A program made the position numbers and the translations under genes. The notes beneath the pieces were generated by a model. The model worked only from the letters and a program-made list of their open reading frames with translations, was not told where the DNA came from and searched no databases. From Stramenopiles sp. TOSAG23-2 (lineage: Eukaryota; Sar): 29,528 nt of DNA. The stretch is taken from contig LT649381.1 of NCBI GenBank assembly GCA_900128395.1, forward strand, positions 1 to 29,528, in the 5' to 3' direction. Shown in pieces: positions 16,370 through 25,473 of this stretch. Positions within the stretch are counted from its first letter, which is position 1; the number at the start of each line of letters is the position of its first letter.

Positions 16370-17701
16370 ATGGAAATACATAACAAACGTCGTTACCTAA
16401 CATTTCTATTAATAATTGTTACTATATGTTTACCAATTGGATATAGTCAATACATTAATGTAGAAATTACTCGTAAATTTAATTTAACAAGTCATTCACC
16501 AGAAGTTAATATTGATGTATCTTTTCGTAAAACTTCGTCAACAACAATATCAAATAAAAGTCCATATTTAATTGCTATACGGACAAATGCATACCAGAAT
16601 ATAGCTTACATGAATGTATCATCCAATAATAATAATGAAATATTAGAAGTAAATGAATGTAGCGATGTAAGACCGGATGGGTATGAATTATATGAAGTAA
16701 AATATCATGATGATTTTGCGGCCGATATAACCACATTAAAAATTCATATGGTATTTGCTGACGTTTATGAATATTTGCCACAATCTATACAACAAGACGA
16801 CAATCAACTGGTTGTTTACAGCGATACTCGCATTTTTCCATCACCATATTTAACAGAAAAGCAGATAACAATAGTAACACTTTCTAGTCATCATATCGAA
16901 GAAGTGTCGGAAGACAACAATTTATCAATTGATGGTGATACTGTGACATATGGACCTTACATTAATGTCAAAGCCTATGGTGATAATAATAATAATAATA
17001 ACGCTGCTGGTGATGGAGGAAAACCATCAACAAATTACCATGAACCAATACGTATGCATTTTGAAAATAATAATCCATCAATATTTTCCAAAATTATCGA
17101 AAGTGAAATCAATATTTACAGTGAAACAAATGCCAATGTGAATTTTTTCGTTGAATTGGAAAATCATGGATCGAATTTGCAAGGTGGATTTTCTCGCTTA
17201 GATCATCAAATGCGACGTTTGGATTACGTTGGTCCATCATTTCAACAAATCCAATTTAAATTATTACGTTCATCTGTTAATGTAAAATGTAAAGATGATC
17301 TAGGCAATCTTACAAAATCCTATGTAGATTATAATACTACTAAACTAATTTTGGATACAAGGTATCCGTTGTTTGGTGGCTGGAAAACTGATTTTACGAT
17401 CAATTATGATGTTAAATTGACAAACGAAATTGTTGACAATGATCATAATAAAAAAGTATTAATTATTGATTTTTCCCCACCAATATCCAATGGAATAGTT
17501 AAACATTTTGTTTACACAATTACATTTAAAAATGGTTTTGTTGGTAAAAATATGAGATCGTTAAATAAGTTTGTGCAAGTTGATAAGTATTATATGAATG
17601 AAAGAAATGAGTTTGTATTGAAATTATCGAATGTAAATAAAATAGCTGGTGGTATGGTTTATCATCAAAATAAATATTTTGTACATGTGAGTTATCAATG
17701 A
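16370..17701 (+). CDS. OST1: oligosaccharyltransferase subunit OST1 / ribophorin I, without C-terminal anchor
   Basis: 443 residues, ATG at 16370. OST1 is a core subunit of the ER complex that transfers the lipid-linked glycan to Asn of nascent proteins. A signal peptide occupies about 7-26 and ends in GYSQ. The luminal domain shows the family pieces: YVGPSFQQIQFKLLRSSV, CKDDLGNLTKS and the hallmark PLFGGWKT (333-340). It ends at KYFVHVSYQ, which lines up with the strand just before the transmembrane helix in the homologues I know, and then a TGA. So the usual membrane helix is absent. A GTGAGT that could be a splice donor lies at 17687-17692, but the 150 bases before the next gene hold no hydrophobic exon. 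Either the anchor is lost or the model is incomplete. Confidence 0.9.
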   Translation: MEIHNKRRYLTFLLIIVTICLPIGYSQYINVEITRKFNLTSHSPEVNIDVSFRKTSSTTISNKSPYLIAIRTNAYQNIAYMNVSSNNNNEILEVNECSDVRPDGYELYEVKYHDDFAADITTLKIHMVFADVYEYLPQSIQQDDNQLVVYSDTRIFPSPYLTEKQITIVTLSSHHIEEVSEDNNLSIDGDTVTYGPYINVKAYGDNNNNNNAAGDGGKPSTNYHEPIRMHFENNNPSIFSKIIESEINIYSETNANVNFFVELENHGSNLQGGFSRLDHQMRRLDYVGPSFQQIQFKLLRSSVNVKCKDDLGNLTKSYVDYNTTKLILDTRYPLFGGWKTDFTINYDVKLTNEIVDNDHNKKVLIIDFSPPISNGIVKHFVYTITFKNGFVGKNMRSLNKFVQVDKYYMNERNEFVLKLSNVNKIAGGMVYHQNKYFVHVSYQ

Positions 17702-17854
17702 GACGACTAGAGCGTATATAATCTAGTATAATAGTATCATACTAGTATCATAAATGCATATATATTTAAAAATATTTTTTATCAGTACAAAATGAATATA
17801 AATATTAGCGACACTACTGCTTCGGTATTTACGTGAGACAAAATATAACTAAAA

Positions 17855-18877
17855 TTAAAGACGATTTATTCCACTAGGAGCTTCAGGAAATTCGCCTTTC
17901 TTTTTACTGCTGCTGCTGCTACTACTACTATCACCACATACTGCTAATAGCTTATCAATTGCTGGTTCTGCAGGTTTCCCCGTCATCATCCCCGTTTTCT
18001 TCTTTTTTTTCTTCATCATTTTCAAATCATATTCTTTATTCCATTTTTTAACAAACGCATTAAATTTCTCTTTTGGTAATGGTTTTTGATTCAATGCTCT
18101 ATTATTACTATTGAATGTATTTTTAAAGGCTTCATATGCTGATTTTGGCAACGGTGTTGGCAATTTCTTGCCAATTTTCACATATTCTTCCATATCACGA
18201 CGAAATACTTTTCTAAATTCATTTAATGGTACATCATTTAATTTGAACTTTTCCCATGGATTTCCACTACTACGTGCACAGTTTCTTTTATGAGAATGAC
18301 TTATCATCGCTTCCAAACATTTTGTTAACGAATAATAAGACTTTTTCCTAAATACCAATTTACAATACGTTCCATAGGGACATAATATAATTTGAGCTTT
18401 ATAATTTTTGTACGGGCCACCTCTTGGACCAACTCTTGCGGTAAAGACAGTATTTTTATCAATTTGACAATATCGACGAATAGTCTCAATAAATTCGAAC
18501 TGATAGGCATATTTACGGTCAAATCGTATAGCACCATCTTCTTTAATATAATTAAAATTAAAAACGGTACGAAGAAACTTTTCACTAGAATCTAGATTTT
18601 TTGGTTGGTCAGGATCGCTCCTATACCTTTTCTTAGTGCTTTTTTTTTTGTTCTCAATATTCTTCTTCTTGTTCTTCTTGTATGCGGTTGTTGCTGTCAT
18701 CTTTTTCGTTTGCTTTTTCTTGTTGCCTTTGCCAGCATGGTCTTTCTTCTTTGCAGTATCTGATCCTCCAATAGCAAAAATATTTGTTAATATACTTGCA
18801 ACTAATTGCTCTTTTTCTGCATCGGGTACATTTTTCTCTTTCTTCATGATGCTTTTATTTCCTTTTGTTTTCTTCAT
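17855..18877 (-). CDS. basic, lysine-rich protein of unknown function
   Basis: 340 residues, single exon, ATG at 18877. I do not recognise a family. Residues 1-90 are extremely Lys-rich, suggesting nuclear or nucleic-acid contact. Residues about 95-205 look folded: FLRTVFNFNYIKEDGAIRFD, then TARVGPRGGPYKNYKAQI and a Cys/His cluster (Cys166, Cys172, Cys187, His194, His196, Cys200) around CPYGTYCKLVFRKKSYYS that might bind a metal. Residues about 212-282 contain three helical units of similar pattern: VPLNEFRKVFRRDME, PLPKSAYEAFKNTFN and PLPKEKFNAFVKKWN. The tail has a Ser run from an AGT/AGC repeat. It converges with OST1. A DNA- or RNA-binding role is only a guess from charge and Cys/His spacing. 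Confidence 0.75.
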   Translation of the reverse strand: MKKTKGNKSIMKKEKNVPDAEKEQLVASILTNIFAIGGSDTAKKKDHAGKGNKKKQTKKMTATTAYKKNKKKNIENKKKSTKKRYRSDPDQPKNLDSSEKFLRTVFNFNYIKEDGAIRFDRKYAYQFEFIETIRRYCQIDKNTVFTARVGPRGGPYKNYKAQIILCPYGTYCKLVFRKKSYYSLTKCLEAMISHSHKRNCARSSGNPWEKFKLNDVPLNEFRKVFRRDMEEYVKIGKKLPTPLPKSAYEAFKNTFNSNNRALNQKPLPKEKFNAFVKKWNKEYDLKMMKKKKKKTGMMTGKPAEPAIDKLLAVCGDSSSSSSSSKKKGEFPEAPSGINRL

Positions 18878-19141
18878 GACTTTGTATAATTTATTATTTC
18901 TCTGTATGTATCTGTATCTGTATGATATTTTCTATTTTTTTTTATTTCAGTAGATATATATATATTCATTTATTCAATAGTAAATAGTGTTATTATTCTT
19001 TTTTTATAATAATCTTTTGGAGAAGTGAGACATGCACTACAATAGCATTGTTTAAAATAAAATCCAATGAGGCTTTTCCTCATTATTTTTAGTAGCTCTA
19101 GTTTTATACAGGGCGACGCTATTGACATGCTAAACGCCTTT

Positions 19142-19203
19142 TCTTCCAAATTCCGCCATCAGCTTCTTGTGCTCTTCCAAATTCCGACATCAGCTTATTT
19201 TTA
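19142..19203. repeat. 31-bp tandem repeat, two copies
   Basis: TCTTCCAAATTCCG then CATCAGCTT occurs at 19142-19165 and 19173-19196, with one base changed (C to A) and differing only in the spacer ends. The 31-base unit is not a multiple of three, which argues against the region being coding now. Confidence 0.85.
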
Positions 19204-19532
19204 GTGGAATATTTTACAACCTTTCCATACCAGCATACGACTTTTCTCCCTGGTTATAATGTTACAGTATAATACTTTTGCACTTCACACGCGGCACCAA
19301 ATGGAAAACGATTTTGCTTTGTTGATTAACGCGAGGACTGCCATGCTATTCGCCTGTAAAACGAAGTAATGGCGAAAGAAAAATTGATTTCCACAGAAAG
19401 TTGTAGATGAAAAATGAATTTCGGGATCTGTGATATCTAGATACTATAACTAGTATAGCTATTTGATAATATTATTATTATATGGAAATTAAGGATATGC
19501 ACATATGAATGAATATTTTTGTATGTTTTAAT

Positions 19533-19576
19533 ATTCTAATTTCCCTTTCAAGTATAAATTATTGGTCATTTGATTG
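19533..19576. repeat. dispersed block, copy B (shared with 10431-10480)
   Basis: Matches copy A through ATTCTAAT, CTTTCAAGTATAAA and CATTTGAT-W-GGA. It lies 312 bases upstream of the channel ATG. See copy A. Confidence 0.7.
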
Positions 19577-19844
19577 GAAGATAAAAATGATATGAGTAAA
19601 TATCTGATAATCTAATACCTTAAAACCTCTGGTTTCGGATACATACAGAAAAAAAACACCAACAAACAAACAAAGCAATAATAGTTGCAATAATAAAAAT
19701 AATGAATGGTATATTACTTCAATTACAATCAATTTATATTCAAACCAAGAATCGTAATCTCTGCGTGTTTTGTTTCCTCTTTATCTCTACCTATTTTTCT
19801 TTTATTTTTTAATTCATTTTACCGTATGATATTTATATTCCATC

Positions 19845-22800
19845 ATGACATCAATATTAAACCAAACCAAAAAGATCAATAAAGCACATGTAAAAAAAAA
19901 AGAATCCAGGCATACTATTGAATTAACTACACAAATTGTTAATGTTGATATTTTTAAAGATGTTGGTGATTTAAATGTCAACGGGGAAATTGAAAAAGAA
20001 TTAACGAAACGTGAAAAATCATTTATCGTTTGGACCGTTGTGCAGATTATATGTCTGATCTACAATATCATATTTACTCCAATTCAAATATGTTACTTTA
20101 GATACAATATTGGTGCAGATAATTTTTTATTTATGCATGTTTGTGATTATATAGTAGATTTTTTATGTGCTTTGGATATTTATTTTCGAGTGAACAACAA
20201 TATGAACAGCAAAAAGAATATAAATACCAATAGCAAAACAAACAAATTATTAAGATACAACGATCGGTTTAGTTTTATAATCGACATTTTTGCAACTATT
20301 CCTTTTGAACTTATTGGCTTGTTATTCAATATCCAAGGAGATTTTTCATTCGCACTTTTACGACTTAATCGTCTATTGCGACTATTTCGTCTGAAAAGAT
20401 ACGATGTAACAGATTTTTTAAAAGATGGTGAAACTATAGATATATCATTTGAACGAATGTTTTATTTATTTTCTTTCATGTTTCTATGTGCACATTATTT
20501 TGGATGTTTATTTTATTTTTCTGCTTTATATGTAGCTAGAACATATCCAAATGCACATACATGGCCAGAAATGGATGGTTTGTGGGAAATTCAACATAAA
20601 TATCAAAATAATCTTATTCATAATAATAACACAATGGTAATGGTATTAAATACAAGTACATCAATACATGAACAAAATACAACATCAGCATCATTATATT
20701 TATTAAATACAGAAAAATGTATTGGTGGATATATGAGTACCCATATGTTATTTAATAGCAACAATGAAAACAGCAACCCGTTGATTTTATGCTTTTTAGC
20801 AGATCTGATAACAAGATATTGGAGATCACAATATTGGGCAATAATAACGATGGTCACAATCGGCTTAGGCGATATTGTTCCGATTTCTTCCATTGAAATT
20901 GCTATATGTATTTTATCCCTTTATGTTGGCATGAATATCACTGCAGCTGCTGTTGGTAATTTAAGTATATATATCCAAAAAGCAGATTTGAAGGCTACTT
21001 CATTTCAAAAGGAATTAGATCAAGTCAATCAATATTTGCAATATAGAGAATTATCGAAAGAGGTTCGGTTGAAAATTAGAGAATTTTTGACATATACGTA
21101 TGATGCTGCATATGTAGATCCAGATATATCAAAACTTATAGCAAAGCTTCCAGTGGCTACGCAAACGAATATATTATATTACGATTCGATTAAGCTGTTG
21201 CAAAACAAACGATTACCACTTGATTTTATATATCAATTAGTTATAAATTTAGATAAGAAATTTTTTTCACCAAATGATAGTGTATGCCAAGAAGATCATG
21301 TGTGTGAAAAAGCATATTTATTATATGAAGGTGTTGCAAATTTATATATACACGATTTAGCCGTACGGCGTATAATTGTTGGTGATTTTTTCGGGCACGA
21401 TATATTTTTAACTTCAAAAAGAGAAGAGAAGGAAGACATTGATACGGAGAAACCAGATGATCGGAAGAAGGATGATGAGGAGAAAAAAGATGTGGATGAT
21501 AATGATGAGGATTTGGATGATGATGAGGAGGATGACAATATTCTTCGGTGGAGTTATACAATAAGAGCAAAAACATATTGTTACTTTTTTACGATTGATA
21601 TAGACACATACAGAGAAAAAGTATGGAATCAACTTAATGCTAATGTGAAAAAAGTTGTACAGAAGACGATTAAACATGGCGCAACAGAATTTTCCAATAT
21701 TAATAGACAACAATCAATGACATCATTGACATTAAGAAGCTTTAAACAAGAGAGCAAGACTTTTAGCCCGGATAGCACGTTTCGAAATGTTTGGAATATT
21801 TTGTCTTTTGTAGGTATTGCATATAATGCATTTAGTGTCCCGCTTGGACTTGCATTTATTTTTGATGATCGGTGGAAAGGTATATCTTTCTTTTCAGTAC
21901 TTGTTGATATTTTTTTCATTGTTGAAATACTTTTAAATTTATATGTATTTCAAGTTTGGGATAAAAAAACAGGTTTAGTACAAAGTGATTCTAAATATTT
22001 AAAAACACATTATATAAACGAAGGGTCATTTTATGTAGATTTCATATCAGCTTTGCCATTAGATTTTTTCGCTTTGATTCCAATTTTTCCAGGTGTAAAT
22101 ACATTGCCATTATTTCGTTTAAACAAAGTTGTACGACTGTCTCATTTGTATGAATATTTCACATGGGTGGAAACGTTTTTTATAAATTATCGTGGATATC
22201 TATCAACCCCTGCAAGGCGCTTCACTCGTTTATATTATGTATTAATCTTGGCATGTCATTACCTGGCGTGTGGTTTTTTATTAGTTGCAAAATGGGAAAT
22301 TCATAATGACAGTTCAACAAAGACATGGATAACGGTGGATGCAAATGATTCAAACCGTTTGATTAATCCAAATTCTGAAAAGGGGATGGTAGGATACTTA
22401 CGAGCTGTATACTTCACTTTGGTTGGAGCATCAACAGTTGGATATGGTGATATTGTTCCTGTAACGTTAGCTGAAACAGTTTATGTCACCGTTACTATGT
22501 TATTCGCTGGTTTGTTAAAACCAGCTATTGTTGGTGGATTGGCATCTTTAATTTTTTCATTATTTCTTGAACAAAAAGCAAAAAAGATTAAATCCAGGCG
22601 CGTCTCTTCTGCGAAATCTGTATACAACAAGGATACACAGCATTTGGTAGATGAAGAAAAATTTATTGCACGTTTATCCCCATCATTAGCACTTGCTGTT
22701 TTAGAGCAAAACATTGGGAAAATTGTACGAGAAATACCTTTTTTATCATCTTGTTCTGAGAATTTCATAGAAAATTTATTGTCCTCGTTCCACCCAGAAT

Positions 22801-24899
22801 ATTTTCTACCAGAAGAAGTAATAATTCGTTACGGCGATGAAGGAAATCATATGTATGTTATCAAACGAGGTGAAGTTCGAGTGGTATCGGAAGATGGTTC
22901 AGTTACATATGCAGTCCTAGAATCCGGTTCTTATTTTGGCGAGACTGCAATGTTAAGTAGAACTGTAAGGAACGCAAATGTGCTTGCAACAACGTATTGC
23001 GATTGCTTTTCGATTTCTAGAGATAGATTTGAAGTTGCTGGGGAAAATTCGGATGATTATCATGGCAAAGAAACAGTGACAAGTAAGCTTCGAGAGGTCT
23101 GGGAAGCTAAAGGTGGGCAAAACCGCAAGCTAGAGGAAAGAAGAGTATCATTAAATAAAATATCGTTGGAAATCAAAGATGAAACTAGTATTATTAAAAA
23201 GGTCCCATCTGTTGCTTTGAAAACGACGATAGATTCTGAAAAAGAAGACGATGACGTTATAAGCAATATTACCAACATTGAAAAGACCGATAACGAGAAT
23301 ATAGCCCACAGCATTATGTCATATGTAATATTTTTCTGTGTTATATTAAATATAATATCCATTCCATTGTATCTAGCGTTTGCGTTTTCGTTTCATATGT
23401 TTTTCGTATGTTGGTCAATTGACATATTGTTAGCAATAACCCTTTTAATAAAATATTATTACACCTTCATCTTGCGAAAGTTGCCAAATGAGGAAAATGG
23501 ACAATTTCAATTATATGAAAAATTATCACTAATTCCGTTAGATGTAATAATTTTTTTTATAGTTATGGCTGCTAGTAATGTGGAAAATCACAACATATCG
23601 TTTTATGTTGCATTGGGACGATTTAACAAATTTCTACTGATTAAAAAATTACGCTTTGAAAAGGTTTTATATTTACCATTTCTTTTTTCAATGATTGTAT
23701 CCATAGGACATGTTGCTGCATGTATTTTTTTCTTCATCGCGCGTTTTCAACATGGATTTGATCGATACGCCGAATGTAAAACGTTTAAACCTATTAATTC
23801 AACGTGTGAATGGAAAGGTACGTGGATGGAATTACAAATGGTAGATGGTTTGCTACCTTGGGAGGGTGCCGATATCTTTACATATTACGTTAGAGCAATA
23901 AATTGGGCAATTCCTACACTAGTTGTCGTTGTAATTGGCGATGCAACTCCAGTGACGATTGCAGAAACCTTTTATGTATGCTGCATTATATTATTTGGTT
24001 TAACAGTTAATGCTCTAATTATTGGTAGTATTGTTCCATTAGTCAATAGTAACAATAAGAAGAATAAGGCACAATTGAAAACAAAGCTGGATTTTTTATT
24101 CAATTTTATAATGCTATATTACATGTTTGCATTTGCATTGAGATTGGCTGTCGATACACCACTTTGGTCGTTTACCTTTGATTGGTTATTTGATGTAGTA
24201 GTAATAATGGACTTTTATTTTCGTATGAAAAATGGTATTAGTAAATTATCACGCAGTAACGTTTTTTGCGTTTTTCCAATAGATCTTTGTGTGATGTTAA
24301 TATTAGGAATAATAGAAAGCATATCTCTATCTTCCATAAATATGCAACGTGTGCCGTTTCTATTAACAATTTTTCGAGTTAATAAATTGTGTCTTTTAAT
24401 GGATACACGGTTTCGTTTGAAATCATCGTCTAAATTTAGCGTTTTACAATTAGCAATTACCTTGTTCATGTTAAATCATGTATTAGCATGTGGTTGGATA
24501 ATTATACATAGATATTTTGAATACAACTTGTCCGATACATGGGCAATTCGTGCCGGCGTTAGCGTCTACGATCTGAATACGGGTCAACACAATGAGTATA
24601 ATTCAGCATGGGATATATATTTTTCTGCATTTTATTTTACTATCGTTGTAATATCGACATGTGGATATGGTGATATAAGACCAGTGAATAACCTTGAAAC
24701 AATTTACAATGTGGTTAATGCTCTTATTGGTTCTATTACATTAGGAGTTTTTGTCGGAGAATTTGTTACTTTTTTTGAATATTTAGACAAGGGAAAAGAT
24801 AACCTTGCAAAATATAGAAAACATAAATTGAAGAATTATATGAATGAGAAAGGTATAAACATACATCAGCAAAATTCTATAATGAAAATGAAATTGTAA
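19845..24899 (+). CDS. four-repeat (24-TM) cyclic-nucleotide-type potassium-like channel
   Basis: 1684 residues, single exon. Four homologous six-helix repeats lie in one chain, so one polypeptide could form a whole pore, as in animal sperm CNGK channels. Repeat 1 (about 58-380): Arg-rich S4 at 171-185, a ~95-residue S5-pore loop, filter TIGLGD (338-343). Repeat 2 (about 645-910): filter TVGYGD (864-869). Repeat 3 (about 1155-1400): pore VVVIGD (1361-1366). Repeat 4 (about 1415-1645): filter TCGYGD (1605-1610). Only repeats 2 and 4 keep canonical GYGD. A C-linker and nucleotide-binding domain follow repeats 1 (about 385-600) and 2 (about 910-1062). The second has FGETAML and Arg1042 in the phosphate cassette. 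The first has FGHDIF followed by a ~40-residue acidic insert and no matching Arg. Repeat 3 leads to repeat 4 through a short linker and repeat 4 ends soon after S6. S4 charges thin out toward repeat 4. Likely role: cation conductance in a plasma or flagellar membrane; location not shown. Confidence 0.9.
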   Translation: MTSILNQTKKINKAHVKKKESRHTIELTTQIVNVDIFKDVGDLNVNGEIEKELTKREKSFIVWTVVQIICLIYNIIFTPIQICYFRYNIGADNFLFMHVCDYIVDFLCALDIYFRVNNNMNSKKNINTNSKTNKLLRYNDRFSFIIDIFATIPFELIGLLFNIQGDFSFALLRLNRLLRLFRLKRYDVTDFLKDGETIDISFERMFYLFSFMFLCAHYFGCLFYFSALYVARTYPNAHTWPEMDGLWEIQHKYQNNLIHNNNTMVMVLNTSTSIHEQNTTSASLYLLNTEKCIGGYMSTHMLFNSNNENSNPLILCFLADLITRYWRSQYWAIITMVTIGLGDIVPISSIEIAICILSLYVGMNITAAAVGNLSIYIQKADLKATSFQKELDQVNQYLQYRELSKEVRLKIREFLTYTYDAAYVDPDISKLIAKLPVATQTNILYYDSIKLLQNKRLPLDFIYQLVINLDKKFFSPNDSVCQEDHVCEKAYLLYEGVANLYIHDLAVRRIIVGDFFGHDIFLTSKREEKEDIDTEKPDDRKKDDEEKKDVDDNDEDLDDDEEDDNILRWSYTIRAKTYCYFFTIDIDTYREKVWNQLNANVKKVVQKTIKHGATEFSNINRQQSMTSLTLRSFKQESKTFSPDSTFRNVWNILSFVGIAYNAFSVPLGLAFIFDDRWKGISFFSVLVDIFFIVEILLNLYVFQVWDKKTGLVQSDSKYLKTHYINEGSFYVDFISALPLDFFALIPIFPGVNTLPLFRLNKVVRLSHLYEYFTWVETFFINYRGYLSTPARRFTRLYYVLILACHYLACGFLLVAKWEIHNDSSTKTWITVDANDSNRLINPNSEKGMVGYLRAVYFTLVGASTVGYGDIVPVTLAETVYVTVTMLFAGLLKPAIVGGLASLIFSLFLEQKAKKIKSRRVSSAKSVYNKDTQHLVDEEKFIARLSPSLALAVLEQNIGKIVREIPFLSSCSENFIENLLSSFHPEYFLPEEVIIRYGDEGNHMYVIKRGEVRVVSEDGSVTYAVLESGSYFGETAMLSRTVRNANVLATTYCDCFSISRDRFEVAGENSDDYHGKETVTSKLREVWEAKGGQNRKLEERRVSLNKISLEIKDETSIIKKVPSVALKTTIDSEKEDDDVISNITNIEKTDNENIAHSIMSYVIFFCVILNIISIPLYLAFAFSFHMFFVCWSIDILLAITLLIKYYYTFILRKLPNEENGQFQLYEKLSLIPLDVIIFFIVMAASNVENHNISFYVALGRFNKFLLIKKLRFEKVLYLPFLFSMIVSIGHVAACIFFFIARFQHGFDRYAECKTFKPINSTCEWKGTWMELQMVDGLLPWEGADIFTYYVRAINWAIPTLVVVVIGDATPVTIAETFYVCCIILFGLTVNALIIGSIVPLVNSNNKKNKAQLKTKLDFLFNFIMLYYMFAFALRLAVDTPLWSFTFDWLFDVVVIMDFYFRMKNGISKLSRSNVFCVFPIDLCVMLILGIIESISLSSINMQRVPFLLTIFRVNKLCLLMDTRFRLKSSSKFSVLQLAITLFMLNHVLACGWIIIHRYFEYNLSDTWAIRAGVSVYDLNTGQHNEYNSAWDIYFSAFYFTIVVISTCGYGDIRPVNNLETIYNVVNALIGSITLGVFVGEFVTFFEYLDKGKDNLAKYRKHKLKNYMNEKGINIHQQNSIMKMKL

Positions 24900-25081
24900 A
24901 ATACATATGCTTGAGAAGGGAGGGGTTGATATTAATAAGGAGTAAAGAAAGGGTATATAAAAAAGAAAGGTATAAACATACATCAGCAAAATTCTATAAT
25001 GAAAATGAAATTGTAAAATACATATGCTTGAGAAGGGAGGGGTTGATATTAATAAGGAGTAAAGAAAGGGTATATAAAAAA
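24848..25081. repeat. 117-bp tandem duplication over the channel gene's 3' end
   Basis: GAAAGGTATAAACATACATC begins at 24848 and again at 24965. The two copies are essentially identical through AAGGGTATATAAAAAA. Copy 1 includes the last 17 codons and the TAA (24897-24899) of the channel; copy 2 repeats those codons in the 3' UTR. Confidence 0.97.
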
Positions 25082-25426
25082 AATTAATATAAAATATAAA
25101 TATTTATACAAACAAATTAAAAAAATACGTACCACGAGGTGTCGTGTATAGTAATATTTTTTACGTATGATAATATGATGCACATAATATTAATAATGTG
25201 AAAATATCATATATATATCATCATATGCCTTGTATTCATTTTATAGTTTTAAGTTTACTACGAAGTAATATTAATATAATTTAATCCGTACACTCCAAAC
25301 CCTCTTCTTAATACTCTTTTTAAATCGATTTCAATATCTCTGCCGCTGAATGGGCTCGACACAAACACGAAGTAATATTAATATAATTTAATCCGTACAC
25401 TCCAAACCCTCTTCTTAATACTCTTT
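24900..25426. other. convergent intergenic region between channel and HPS3-like genes
   Basis: 527 bases. Most is taken by the second copy of the 117-bp duplication and the first copy of the 107-bp duplication. Between them (25082-25259) is AT-rich 3' UTR-like DNA with ATATC/GATAT-type short inverted pieces. No gene is seen. Confidence 0.6.
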
Positions 25427-25473
25427 TTAAATCGATTTCAATATCTCTGCCGCTGAATGGGCTCGACACAAAC
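25260..25473. repeat. 107-bp tandem duplication over the HPS3-like gene's 3' end
   Basis: ACGAAGTAATATTAATATAA starts at 25260 and again at 25367; both copies run to CTCGACACAAAC. Copy 2 contains the last 15 or so codons and the stop (25427-25429) of the minus-strand gene. Copy 1 repeats them downstream as non-coding DNA. Confidence 0.97.

Larger units (their letters stand above)
18878..19844. promoter_or_regulatory. 967-base divergent region between the basic protein and the channel
   Basis: The longest gene-free stretch. 19030-19400 is less AT-rich than the rest and contains a 31-bp tandem repeat (19142-19203). On the minus strand it also holds a stop-free run at 19129-19253 beginning PGRKVVCWYGKVVKY, with no ATG before it in frame. 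That could be a decayed exon or chance. 19533-19576 holds copy B of the dispersed block. 19640-19844 is AT-rich channel-gene leader. No RNA gene is recognised. Confidence 0.5.
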
